DNA of 64,000 nucleotides from Mesorhizobium shangrilense (GTDB lineage Bacteria; Pseudomonadota; Alphaproteobacteria; Rhizobiales; Rhizobiaceae): NCBI RefSeq assembly GCF_028826155.1, contig NZ_JAQGPN010000001.1, forward strand, positions 4,035,501 to 4,099,500. The letters run 5' to 3'. Positions 16,634-24,920 of this stretch are shown here, in pieces. Under the pieces are notes generated by a model, which ran no database searches, had not been told where the DNA came from, and was given only the letters and a program-made list of their open reading frames with translations. The position numbers were made by a program, and so were the translations under genes. The stretch's first letter is position 1; each line of letters starts with the position of its first letter.

Positions 16634-17200
16634 TTATCCCCTGGCGATGATCTCTTCGCCGTTGACGACCAGCCGCAATCCCAGTTCGCCCTGACGCCGA
16701 CGCGCCAGGAAGCGTGGGCGGCGGCGGGTGGAACTGCGCCCCTTGCGCCTTTCCGCGGGCGAACTCGCACGATCAGCCACGCCGAGCGACTCGTCCAGTG
16801 TACGGGCCACTCCGTCCGCCTCGATCAAGAGCATCGGCAGGCGATACGCCTCGGACCATGTGCGCCAGTCGGCCGCCACGTCGTCCAGATCCTCGGCGAC
16901 CAGGAGAGGCACCGACAGCATCGGATCGTTGTGCAAGAGCTCCAGCGTGACCGTCACGTTGCCTTGGGCGTCTTCCATGGCCCGCGCCGCGACGCCCCGG
17001 AAGGCGTTTGCCGGCAGCACGATCGTGGCGGGCAAGCCGCTCCTCGAAAGCGTGCGCCGAATGACGGCGCCGCGCCGGTCGATGGAAACGATCACCTCGC
17101 CGGCATCGTCGCGGGTCGCGTAGCTCACCATCTGGGGCAGACGGAACGGGTCGAGACGCATGTTGCGCCCCGCCCAGACTGGCTTCAGTCCGGAGCTCAT
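16634..17200 (-). CDS. DUF6101 family protein
   Basis: A 188-residue soluble protein. The first two thirds read as beta-rich (SIDRRGAVIRRTL..., VTLELLHNDPMLSVPL). The last third is Arg/Ser-rich and basic (AERRKGRSSTRRRPRFLARR), with a short conserved-looking end LGLRLVVNGEEIIARG. It matches the rhizobial DUF6101 pattern as I know it. It is convergent with ubiA with 3 bp between stops. Two tandem CCGG hairpins lie just upstream of the start. The function is unknown. Confidence 0.7.
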   Translation of the reverse strand: MSSGLKPVWAGRNMRLDPFRLPQMVSYATRDDAGEVIVSIDRRGAVIRRTLSRSGLPATIVLPANAFRGVAARAMEDAQGNVTVTLELLHNDPMLSVPLLVAEDLDDVAADWRTWSEAYRLPMLLIEADGVARTLDESLGVADRASSPAERRKGRSSTRRRPRFLARRRQGELGLRLVVNGEEIIARG

Positions 17201-17227
17201 AGTGTTGGCCTTCCTGTCTCTCCTGAG

Positions 17228-17264
17228 AGCCGGTATCCGGCTTCTCCGGGCCGGTGATCCGGCC
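17228..17264 (-). promoter_or_regulatory. Two tandem GC-rich hairpins in the DUF6101 leader
   Basis: AGCCGG-TAT-CCGGCT (17228-17242) and GGCCGG-TGAT-CCGGCC (17249-17264) are perfect 6-bp palindromes side by side, 28-64 bp upstream of the DUF6101 start. They would form two stem-loops in its mRNA leader, or one cruciform-prone stretch in DNA. The rest of the 200-bp spacer up to 17400 shows AT-rich promoter-like sequence around 17320-17350 and no gene. Confidence 0.4.
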
Positions 17265-17400
17265 TCGTTTATGTGTGCGAGACTAGGCGCCGCTCCTTAC
17301 TTCGAGCCTTAGAAGTTCGGTTAAATTTTTCGTTGTCTGCCAGATGGTTATTGGAATCCGACCAGTGGTCAGAAAGCGGTAACTTCGGTTGAGTTTCCGT

Positions 17401-18825
17401 TCAGATGACCTTGCCCGGATTCATGATGCCGGCCGGGTCGAACGCCGACTTGATGCGCCGCATGAGATCGATGGCGACGGTGGGCGCGGTCGCCAGCAGC
17501 TCGTCGCGCTTCAGCTGGCCGATGCCATGCTCGGCCGAGATCGAGCCGTCCAGCGCGCGGACCACATCGTGGACGGCCTTGTTCATCGGTTTGTAGAGGT
17601 CGAGGAAAGCCGCATCGGCGGCGTCGAGCGGCCGCGAGATGTTGTAGTGCAGGTTGCCGTCGCCCATGTGGCCGAAGCAGACGACGCGCGCCCCCGGGCA
17701 CACCTCCTCGACCGCCTCCCCCGCCAACCGGATGAACTCCGGTATCGAGGCGATCGGCACGGAAATGTCGTGCTTGATCGAAGCCCCCTCCGGACGCTGG
17801 GCCTCGGGTAGGGTTTCGCGGATCGTCCAGAAGCTTTTCGCCTGCGCGAGGTTCTGGGTGACCACCGCGTCGCCGACCGTGCCGTCCTCGATCGCCTCCG
17901 CCAGAATGTCCTCGGCGAGCTGCCGCGCGTCGTCCGCCGATCGTCCCGACGAGATTTCCATCATCACGTGCCACGGCCAGTCGACCGAAACAGGAATCAT
18001 CGTCCCCGCGACGTGGCGGGCGGTGAACTCGACGGGTCTCTGGCCAAGCAGTTCGAATGCGGTCAACGCGCTTCCCGCATGCCCGACCGCCCGATTGAAC
18101 AGCGACAGCGCCGCCTCGGGGCTCGACAGGCCGACCCAGGCCATCTCCTGGCCCTTCGGCTTCGGAAACAGTTTCAGCACGGCCGCCGTGATGACGCCGA
18201 GCGTCCCCTCGCCTCCGACGAAGAGGTTCTTGAGGTCGTAGCCCGTGTTGTCCTTCTTGAGCTTCCTGAGATCGTCCAGCACCTCGCCGGTCGGCAAGAC
18301 GACCTCGACGCCGAGACACAGTTCGCGCGCGTTGCCATAGGCCAGCACGCCCGTGCCGCCCGCATTCGACGACAGGTTGCCGCCGATCTGGCAGGTGCCC
18401 TGCGCCGCCAGCGAAAGCGGAAACAGACGGTCGGCGGCGTCGGCGGCATTGCGGAGATTCTCCAGGATGACGCCGGCCTCGACGGTCACCGTGTTGGAAT
18501 CGAGGTCCACTTCCCGGATGCGGTCGAGCCGCGAGAGCGAAAGCACCAGCTCCTGCCCCGAACGGTGGGGCGTCTGCGCGCCGACCAGGCCGGTGTTGCC
18601 ACCCTGCGGCACGATCGCGGTTTTGGTCTCCGTGGCGAGCTTCATGATGCGGCTCACCTCATCGACGCTGCCGGGCCTCAGCACCATCGGCGTGCGTCCA
18701 GCCCAAAGTCCGCGCGGTTCGGTCACGTAGGGCTGGATGTCGTCGGCTGCGGTCAGCGCGTATTGCGCGCCCACAATTGCCGCGAAACGCTCGAGGAGGG
18801 CCGGGTTCGGAATATTGTCAGCCAT
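17401..18825 (-). CDS. FAD-linked oxidoreductase (GlcD / D-2-hydroxyacid dehydrogenase type)
   Basis: A 474-residue flavoprotein of the VAO/PCMH type. The N-terminal FAD domain has the loop VPQGGNTGLVGAQ near residue 73, and the C-terminal FAD-oxidase domain has the metal/substrate segments CFGHMGDGNLHYN and ISAEHGIGQLKRDEL. Layout and length fit D-2-hydroxyglutarate or D-lactate/glycolate dehydrogenases; the substrate cannot be settled. It starts 9 bp after the threonylcarbamoyl-AMP synthase gene and is co-transcribed with it. Confidence 0.9.
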   Translation of the reverse strand: MADNIPNPALLERFAAIVGAQYALTAADDIQPYVTEPRGLWAGRTPMVLRPGSVDEVSRIMKLATETKTAIVPQGGNTGLVGAQTPHRSGQELVLSLSRLDRIREVDLDSNTVTVEAGVILENLRNAADAADRLFPLSLAAQGTCQIGGNLSSNAGGTGVLAYGNARELCLGVEVVLPTGEVLDDLRKLKKDNTGYDLKNLFVGGEGTLGVITAAVLKLFPKPKGQEMAWVGLSSPEAALSLFNRAVGHAGSALTAFELLGQRPVEFTARHVAGTMIPVSVDWPWHVMMEISSGRSADDARQLAEDILAEAIEDGTVGDAVVTQNLAQAKSFWTIRETLPEAQRPEGASIKHDISVPIASIPEFIRLAGEAVEEVCPGARVVCFGHMGDGNLHYNISRPLDAADAAFLDLYKPMNKAVHDVVRALDGSISAEHGIGQLKRDELLATAPTVAIDLMRRIKSAFDPAGIMNPGKVI

Positions 18826-18834
18826 TGGTCTGGA

Positions 18835-19809
18835 CTAGGTCCTGTTCTGGGGAAAGTCGCGCGGGGCGGCAGCACGCGTGAGCCGATCGTTGATCGCTTC
18901 GCCGAGCCCGTCGGTGGGCACCCTCTCGACAGCTATGGCGGCCGCGCCCGAGCGATCGAGCCGCTGCAGATGCTCGAAGAGGTTCCGCGCCGCCTCGCGC
19001 ATGTCGCCTGTTTCGGAGAGGTTGAGCACCGCGACGGCCAATTCCGAACCCTTGGCGCGCTCCGCCCCGAAGGCAAGCAGCGCCTCTCCCGGCCTCACCT
19101 CGTCTGCGTTGATCCGCACGCCCGCATGTGGCGCATAGTGCGACGCCAGCATCCCGGGGGCCTGTACGGCGCCGCCTTGGCGGCGAAGAACCTTGCGGCC
19201 GGTTGCCTGTTCGATCTCAGCCGCGGAAATGCCGCCCGGCCTCAGCAGATGCACCTCGCCGCCCTCGACCTTGACGATGGTCGACTCCACTCCGACCTGC
19301 GTCGCGCCTCCATCGACGATCAACGGGATCCTCGCCCCGAGGTCGGCCGCCACCGCGTCGGCGGAGGTGGCGCTGATGCGACCGGACGAATTCGCGCTAG
19401 GCGCCGCCAGCGGCCGGCCAAATGCGTCGATGAGCTTGCGCCCGAAACCCTGCGGCATCCGGATCGCGATCGTGTCCAGGCCGGCGGTGACCAGCGGATG
19501 GATCGTCGAGGGCTGCCTTGCCGGCAGCACGAGGGTCAACGGACCCGGCCAGAATTTCTCTGTAAGCTTTAGCGACAGCGGGTCGAACAAGGCGATGCCG
19601 GTCGCCATCTCGATCGAGCCGACATGCGCGATCAGCGGGTTGAAGCGCGGCCGTCCCTTGGCTTCGAAGATGCGCAGGACGGCGTCGCCATTGGTCGCGT
19701 CGCCGGCAAGGCCATAGACCGTCTCCGTCGGAATCGCGACCACTTCGCCCGACTTGAGCACCGCGAGCGCGCGGTCGAGCCCCGTTTCGGTCGTTACGAT
19801 CTCTGCCAA
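18835..19809 (-). CDS. tsaC: L-threonylcarbamoyladenylate synthase (Sua5/YrdC/YciO type)
   Basis: About 324 residues: a YrdC domain (TETVYGLAGDATN, RFNPLIAHV, AAPSANSSGRIS) followed by the Sua5 C-terminal domain. It makes threonylcarbamoyl-AMP from Thr, bicarbonate and ATP for the t6A modification of ANN-decoding tRNAs. The likely start is the TTG at 19809, because GAGG lies about 7 bases upstream and residues before it look non-coding; the next in-frame ATG is at 19911. It is the first gene of a two-gene operon with the FAD oxidase. Confidence 0.9.
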   Translation of the reverse strand: MAEIVTTETGLDRALAVLKSGEVVAIPTETVYGLAGDATNGDAVLRIFEAKGRPRFNPLIAHVGSIEMATGIALFDPLSLKLTEKFWPGPLTLVLPARQPSTIHPLVTAGLDTIAIRMPQGFGRKLIDAFGRPLAAPSANSSGRISATSADAVAADLGARIPLIVDGGATQVGVESTIVKVEGGEVHLLRPGGISAAEIEQATGRKVLRRQGGAVQAPGMLASHYAPHAGVRINADEVRPGEALLAFGAERAKGSELAVAVLNLSETGDMREAARNLFEHLQRLDRSGAAAIAVERVPTDGLGEAINDRLTRAAAPRDFPQNRT

Positions 19810-19964
19810 CTCGATACCTCGTCTGGTTGGGGCTGCGTATCGCCGCAGCGGCTCGGCCGCAAGTCCCGGCGTTTTGTTAAAATGCAAAGGATCGTCGCAA
19901 GCGGATTGCAACGCGGCATTGCTACAGGAAATGCTGACAAGGGCTGACTTGGGGCAAAACTGCC

Positions 19965-20357
19965 ATGCGCATGGTTCTCACGGCATTCCTGCTTGCTGCT
20001 GCAACAGGCAGCGCCGCGGCGTCGTCGTTCCTGGCGATCGGCACCGACGCTCCCAGCGAGACACCGTCGATCCTGGTCCTGAAGAGCGCGGATGCGCCGC
20101 TGGCGGCCGTGTCCATCCTTCAGGTGGGAACGACGCCGGACGCCATCGAAACGGCGGCAATCGGCACCGACCATACGCCGAGCGAGACGTTGCTGAGGGG
20201 TATCCCTGCCATGCCGATGGTCATCCGGGCGGGCATCGAGGGCGAGGCTTTCATGCGCCCCGACCCGCAGGCGAACAAGGCCGGTTCGCCGACGAAGGCT
20301 GGCATCTCCGCCGGCCGGCAAGAGGAGCCGCCGGCCGACGAGTTGGTTCTCGAGTAG
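19965..20357 (+). CDS. Exported hypothetical protein with an internal repeat
   Basis: A 130-residue protein with a signal peptide (about 1-19, AAATGSAAA-SS). The mature part contains two related segments, FLAIGTDAPSETPSIL near 22 and AAIGTDHTPSETLLRG near 64, sharing IGTD-x-(A/T)PSET, each followed by a hydrophobic stretch. The C-terminus is Pro/Glu/Ala-rich and looks disordered. I do not recognise the family. A long hairpin follows its stop codon. The region between glyS and tsaC codes strongly in this frame, so I take it as real. Confidence 0.6.
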   Translation: MRMVLTAFLLAAATGSAAASSFLAIGTDAPSETPSILVLKSADAPLAAVSILQVGTTPDAIETAAIGTDHTPSETLLRGIPAMPMVIRAGIEGEAFMRPDPQANKAGSPTKAGISAGRQEEPPADELVLE

Positions 20358-20368
20358 GCGCCTATTTC

Positions 20369-20412
20369 CACCCTCGTAGGCGAGCGGCCCGCATGGGCCG
20401 CCGTCGAGGGTG
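20369..20412. terminator. Nested inverted repeat, likely bidirectional terminator
   Basis: CACCCTCG (20369-20376) pairs with CGAGGGTG (20405-20412), and inside it GCGGCCC (20384-20390) pairs with GGGCCGC (20395-20401) around a GCAT loop. It fills the 56-bp gap between the convergent exported-protein gene and glyS. T-runs are weak, so termination is inferred from position and stem strength. Confidence 0.55.
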
Positions 20413-20413
20413 C

Positions 20414-22630
20414 CTATCCCGCGATCTTCGAGAAATCCGCGACCTGACCGGTCGCCGCCCGGATGCGGGCGAGCAGCGCCAGACGGTTGGCACGCACGTC
20501 CAGATCGTCGGCGTTCACCAGCACCTTGTCGAAGAAGGTGTCGACCGGCTCGCGCAGTGCCGCCAGCGCCACCATGGCGGCCGAAAAGTCTTCGTTCTGA
20601 ATCGCTTGCGCGGCCTTCTTCTCAGCCTGATTCACCGCCTCGAACAGGGCGACTTCGGCCGGATCGGTGAGCAGGTTCGGCGAAACCGCATCGGCGATGC
20701 GGGTGCCCTTCTTCTCCTCGGCGGCAAGGATATTCGCGGCGCGCTTGGTTCCCGCGAGCAGGTTCTTGCCGTCCTCGGCGTCGAGCAGTTTTCCAAGCGC
20801 CTCGACGCGGCGGACGACCAACAGAAGGTCGTCGGCGTCGGGCGTGATGACAGCGTCGATCAGGTCGTGGCGTGCGCCCTGGTCGCGGAGATAGACTTTC
20901 AGGCGGTCGTGGAAGAAGGAAAGGAGGTCGGCGGTCCACCCAGCAGGCGCGGATATGTTCATCGTCTGGATCATTCGAGACAACGTGGCATGTCCGACGA
21001 AGCTCTGCGCAAGCGGCAGCCGAACCCCATTCTCCACCAGCATCCTGATCACGCCCAGCGCAGCCCGTCTCAGCGCGAACGGATCCTTGGAGCCCGTCGG
21101 CTTCTCGTCGATGGCCCAGAAGCCGACCAGCGTGTCAAGCTTGTCGGCGAGCGCCACGGCGATCGACACGGGGTCGGTCGGCACACGGTCGGACGGGCCC
21201 TGCGGCTTGTAGTGCTCCTCGATCGCAGCGGCGACGGAGGGGTTCTCGCCCTGGAGCAGCGCATATTTGCGGCCCATCGCGCCCTGAAGTTCGGGGAACT
21301 CGCCGACGACCTCGGTCGTCAGATCGGCCTTGGCGAGCAGTGCCGCGCGGCGGGCAAGGGCCGGATCAGCGCCGACAACGGGTGCGATCTCTTCCGCCAG
21401 CCGCGCGATGCGCTCGACGCGCTGCCCTTGCGTGCCGAGCTTGGCGTGGAAGGTGACGTTCAGATGATCGAGGCGGGCCATACGCTGGTCGAGCGGCTTC
21501 TTCAGGTCGAGCCCGAACTTCTCGGCGGATTCTTTCAGCAGCGCGAGGTCCGGCAGGTCGCCCTGGTCGGTCTTCCAGAAGTAGAGCGCATCCGAGAGGC
21601 GCGCGCGCACGACCTTGCCGTTGCCGTGCACGATCTCCTTGCCGCCATCCTTGGCGACGATGTTCGAGGTGAGCATGAAGTGGTTGGCAAGCGCGCCCTC
21701 CCCGCCCTCCGCGCTTCTCACCACAAAGCATTTCTGGTTGGCGCGGATGGTCAGCCGGATCACCTCGGCGGGAATCTCCAGATAGTCCTTCTCGAACTCG
21801 CCCATCAGAACGACGGGCCACTCGACCAGGCCCGAGACTTCCTCCAACAGGCCCTCGTCCTCGACCAGTTCAAGTCCATTGGCGAAGGCGAGGTTCTTTG
21901 CGTCATGCGCAATGATCTGCTTGCGGCGCTCGGCGTCGAGAACGACCTTGGCCGCCTCCAGCTTCGCAACGTAGTCGTCAAAGCGCTTGACGATGATCGC
22001 ATCCGGCGCATGGAAGCGGTGGCCGTAGGTCACGTTGCCGGAGCGAATGCCGTCGACCTCGAAGTCGACGACGGCCGGCTCCTCGGTCTCCGGACCGAAG
22101 GTGCAGAGGATCGACTGCAGCGGGCGCACCCAGCGCAGGGTTTCACCGCCCCGCCCCTCCAGCTTGCCATAACGCAAGCCCTTCGGCCCCGACGAGCCGC
22201 CCCAGCGCATGGATTTCGGCCAAGGGAAGTTGCGGATGACCGCAGGCACCAGTTCCGCAATGATCTCTTCAGCGCCGCGGCCCTGCTTGACGATATGGGC
22301 GACGTAGAAGTCGCCCTTCTTCGGGTCGGTGTGGACATGCGCCTGGCTGATGTCGCTCAAACCGGCGGAGCGCAAAAAGCCCTGGATCGCCTGTTCCGGC
22401 GCCTTGGTGCTGGGTCCCCTTTTCTCCTCTCGCACGTCCTTCGAGCGCGCGGTCAGCCCACGAACGTCCAGCGTCAGGCGGCGCGGGGTCCAGTATTCCT
22501 GGCAGCCTTCATAGGTGAGACCGGCCTCGACGAGACCGTCCGTGACCATCTTGCGCAGATCGCCCGCCGCCTTGCGCTGCATGCGTGCGGGGATTTCCTC
22601 GGAACGGAGTTCAAGCAGAAGATCGGGCAT
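20414..22630 (-). CDS. glyS: Glycyl-tRNA synthetase beta subunit
   Basis: A 738-residue beta chain of the alpha2-beta2 bacterial glycyl-tRNA synthetase. It starts [17 protein letters not shown], the canonical beness of GlyS starts, and ends with an ArgRS-type anticodon-binding region ([20 protein letters not shown]). The ATG at 22630 lies 2 bp after the glyQ stop; the frame stays open upstream only because of the high GC of glyQ. Length is a little above the E. coli protein (689), as usual for rhizobia. Confidence 0.96.
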   Translation of the reverse strand: MPDLLLELRSEEIPARMQRKAAGDLRKMVTDGLVEAGLTYEGCQEYWTPRRLTLDVRGLTARSKDVREEKRGPSTKAPEQAIQGFLRSAGLSDISQAHVHTDPKKGDFYVAHIVKQGRGAEEIIAELVPAVIRNFPWPKSMRWGGSSGPKGLRYGKLEGRGGETLRWVRPLQSILCTFGPETEEPAVVDFEVDGIRSGNVTYGHRFHAPDAIIVKRFDDYVAKLEAAKVVLDAERRKQIIAHDAKNLAFANGLELVEDEGLLEEVSGLVEWPVVLMGEFEKDYLEIPAEVIRLTIRANQKCFVVRSAEGGEGALANHFMLTSNIVAKDGGKEIVHGNGKVVRARLSDALYFWKTDQGDLPDLALLKESAEKFGLDLKKPLDQRMARLDHLNVTFHAKLGTQGQRVERIARLAEEIAPVVGADPALARRAALLAKADLTTEVVGEFPELQGAMGRKYALLQGENPSVAAAIEEHYKPQGPSDRVPTDPVSIAVALADKLDTLVGFWAIDEKPTGSKDPFALRRAALGVIRMLVENGVRLPLAQSFVGHATLSRMIQTMNISAPAGWTADLLSFFHDRLKVYLRDQGARHDLIDAVITPDADDLLLVVRRVEALGKLLDAEDGKNLLAGTKRAANILAAEEKKGTRIADAVSPNLLTDPAEVALFEAVNQAEKKAAQAIQNEDFSAAMVALAALREPVDTFFDKVLVNADDLDVRANRLALLARIRAATGQVADFSKIAG

Positions 22631-22632
22631 GA

Positions 22633-23586
22633 TCACGCGGCCTGTCGAGAAAGGTTGGCGCCGCCGGCGTCGGTCAGCAGGAAGGCTTCGCCGCAGGCTT
22701 TCGCGAGATTGCGCACGCGCAGGATGTAGCTCTGGCGCTCGGTGACGGAGATGACGCCACGGGCGTCGAGCAGGTTGAAGACGTGGCTCGCCTTGATCGC
22801 CTGGTCGTAGGCCGGCAGCACCATGCGATGCAGCGCCTGGTTCTCGCCTTCGCGCGGCGCGCCGGCTGCCAGCAGCGCCTTGCACTCGGCTTCTGCGTCC
22901 TCGAAGTGCTTCAGCAGCATCGCGGTGTTGGCGAACTCGAAGTTGTGGCGGGAATACTCCTGCTCGGCCTGCAGGAAGACCTCGCCATAGGTGACCTTCT
23001 CGTCGCCCTCGCGGCCGTTGAAGTTGAGGTCGTACACGTTGTCGACGCCCTGCACATACATGGCCAGCCGCTCCAGCCCGTAGGTGAGTTCGCCCGCAAC
23101 CGGCGCGCATTCGATGCCGCAGACCTGCTGGAAATAGGTGAACTGCGACACCTCCATGCCGTCGCACCAGCACTCCCAGCCGAGGCCCCAGGCGCCCAGC
23201 GTCGGGCTCTCCCAGTCGTCCTCGACAAAGCGGATGTCATGCACCAGCGGGTCGATGCCGATCGCCTCCAGCGAGCCCAGATAGAGCTCCTGCAGGTTCG
23301 GCGGGTTGGGCTTCAGGATCACCTGGTACTGGTAGTAATGCTGGAGACGGTTCGGATTTTCGCCGTAGCGGCCGTCCTTGGGGCGACGCGACGGCTGCAC
23401 ATAGGCGGCGTTCCACGGCTTGGGTCCAAGCGCGCGAAGCGTCGTGGCCGGATGGAACGTGCCGGCGCCGACCTCCATGTCGTAGGGCTGCAGCACGACG
23501 CAACCTCGCTCGGCCCAGTAGTTGTGCAGGGTCAGGATCAGGCCCTGAAACGAGCGGCTGGGATCGGAATAGTTCGGCTGCGACAC
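22633..23586 (-). CDS. glyQ: Glycyl-tRNA synthetase alpha subunit
   Basis: A 317-residue catalytic chain, with class II signature blocks: [20 protein letters not shown] at the N-terminus, [20 protein letters not shown], and [19 protein letters not shown]. The start is a GTG at 23586 (Val-Ser-Gln-Pro-Asn-Tyr); no ATG gives a sensible N-terminus. GlyQ binds ATP and glycine; GlyS binds the tRNA. The gene is divergent from metA, and the 338-bp spacer carries the metA leader. Confidence 0.96.
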   Translation of the reverse strand: MSQPNYSDPSRSFQGLILTLHNYWAERGCVVLQPYDMEVGAGTFHPATTLRALGPKPWNAAYVQPSRRPKDGRYGENPNRLQHYYQYQVILKPNPPNLQELYLGSLEAIGIDPLVHDIRFVEDDWESPTLGAWGLGWECWCDGMEVSQFTYFQQVCGIECAPVAGELTYGLERLAMYVQGVDNVYDLNFNGREGDEKVTYGEVFLQAEQEYSRHNFEFANTAMLLKHFEDAEAECKALLAAGAPREGENQALHRMVLPAYDQAIKASHVFNLLDARGVISVTERQSYILRVRNLAKACGEAFLLTDAGGANLSRQAA

Positions 23587-23776
23587 GGGTGGACTGAGCC
23601 TCAAGGGTAACAGGGGGCAGGAATTGAGGCCCCTCGTAGTGCGATGGCTTTTTGGGGTCAAGCATCGCCGGCTTCGCCATTCGCCCGGACGGCGCACCGC
23701 GCGACCAATTTTCAACCAGAGGCTGGGCGTTCGTACCCCATTGTAACTTTGCATGCTGCCGTCTAGATATGCCCCA

Positions 23777-23917
23777 ACATCCAGAGTTGGGCCGACGCCC
23801 GACGCCAACCTGCCTTCCGGGCAAGGTGGCGCTCCCGCAGGGGAGGATGTGGCCGGACCGGCAACCAAGCGGATCAAGCCACAGCGTCTGTCCTCCCGGT
23901 GAATGTAAAGGACAGAC
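23777..23917 (+). promoter_or_regulatory. Structured metA leader with mutually exclusive helices (candidate riboswitch)
   Basis: In the 338-bp glyQ-metA spacer the last 150 bases fold densely. ACATCC (23777-23782) pairs with GGATGT (23845-23850), enclosing a 10-bp hairpin with two bulges (23804-23830; arms GCCAACCTGCC/GGCAAGGTGGC) and CTCCC-GCAG-GGGAG (23832-23845). TGTGGC (23848-23853) can instead pair with GCCACA (23878-23883), excluding the first helix. GTCTGTCC (23886-23893) pairs with GGACAGAC (23910-23917), hiding the GGA ribosome site of metA. ACCGG (23857-23861) can pair with CCGGT (23896-23900). It does not match the SAM-II consensus I know. Bases 23587-23776 show only likely promoters. 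Confidence 0.55.
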
Positions 23918-23924
23918 ACGCAAG

Positions 23925-24845
23925 ATGCCGATCAAGATACCGAACGATCTTCCCGCCCGCACCACGCTGGAGGCCGAGGGCGTGATGGTGATGCGCGAGG
24001 CAGAGGCCGTGCGCCAGGACATCAGGCCGCTGAAGATCGCGCTGCTCAACCTGATGCCGAACAAGATCAAGACCGAGACGCAATTCGCGCGCCTGCTCGG
24101 CGCCACTCCGCTGCAAGTGGAGCTGACGCTGGTGAAGATCACCAACCATGTCGCCCGCAACACGCCGAGCGACCACATGATTTCCTTCTACCGCGACTGG
24201 GAGGACGTCCAGTCCGAGAAATTCGACGGTTTCATCGCCACTGGCGCGCCGGTGGAGACGCTGCCGTTCGAGCAGGTGACATACTGGGACGAGCTACGCC
24301 GCATCTTCGACTGGACGCAGACGCACGTGCACGCATCCTTCAACATCTGCTGGGGCGCCCAGGCTGCCGTGCATCACTTCCACGGCATGCCCAAGTACGA
24401 TCTTCCGCAGAAGGCCTTCGGCGTCTACCGGCACCGCAACCTAGAGCCCGCATCTCCCTACCTGCGCGGGTTCTCGGACGACTTTTCGATTCCGGTGTCG
24501 CGCTGGACCGAAGTGCATCGGGACGACATACCGCCGGCCAGCGGCATCAAGGTGCTGATGGAATCCGACGAGGCGGGGCTGTGCCTTCTCGACGACCCGG
24601 CGCACCGGTCGCTGCACATGTTCAATCACATCGAGTATGATTCCGGCTCTCTGGCCGAGGAGTACTTTCGCGATCGCAACGCCGACGCCCCCATCGCGCT
24701 GCCGCGCAATTACTTTCCGCATGACGACCCGACGCGCCAGCCCGAGAACCGCTGGCGCAGCCACGCGCATCTCCTGTTCGGCAACTGGATCAACCAGCTC
24801 TACCAGACGACGCCGTTCGATCTCGCGGACGTCGGGAGGAAGTAA
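23925..24845 (+). CDS. metA: Homoserine O-acetyltransferase, MetA type
   Basis: A 306-residue MetA-fold enzyme that activates homoserine for methionine synthesis. The nucleophile is Cys142 in [13 protein letters not shown], and the His/Glu pair is in HMFNHIEYD. Position 111 is Glu (TGAPVE), where E. coli succinyltransferase has Gly; in this family Glu111 goes with acetyl-CoA use, so I call it an acetyltransferase despite the common 'succinyltransferase' label. Translation starts at the ATG at 23925, 7 bases after a hairpin that covers the ribosome site. Confidence 0.93.
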   Translation: MPIKIPNDLPARTTLEAEGVMVMREAEAVRQDIRPLKIALLNLMPNKIKTETQFARLLGATPLQVELTLVKITNHVARNTPSDHMISFYRDWEDVQSEKFDGFIATGAPVETLPFEQVTYWDELRRIFDWTQTHVHASFNICWGAQAAVHHFHGMPKYDLPQKAFGVYRHRNLEPASPYLRGFSDDFSIPVSRWTEVHRDDIPPASGIKVLMESDEAGLCLLDDPAHRSLHMFNHIEYDSGSLAEEYFRDRNADAPIALPRNYFPHDDPTRQPENRWRSHAHLLFGNWINQLYQTTPFDLADVGRK

Positions 24846-24920
24846 GTCGTCGCTGGCCGGCAACGCGCCCGGCATGGCCACAAGGGTGGCGCGAGATCGC
24901 CCCTCCAGACGCTCCCCGCC

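Noticed and set aside
19754-22729. Plus-strand open frame of 991 codons
   Set aside because: It lies antisense to glyS and tsaC and runs through the exported-protein gene in another frame. Composition is low-complexity Arg/Gln/His/Leu, as expected from high-GC antisense.
22631-23173. N-terminal extension of glyS to give a 919-codon frame
   Set aside because: The extension is an out-of-frame reading of glyQ. GlyS starts at [14 protein letters not shown] at 22630.
23777-23917. Canonical SAM-II riboswitch before metA
   Set aside because: The conserved U-rich loop and GCUAAA segment are not visible. Kept as an unclassified structured leader.
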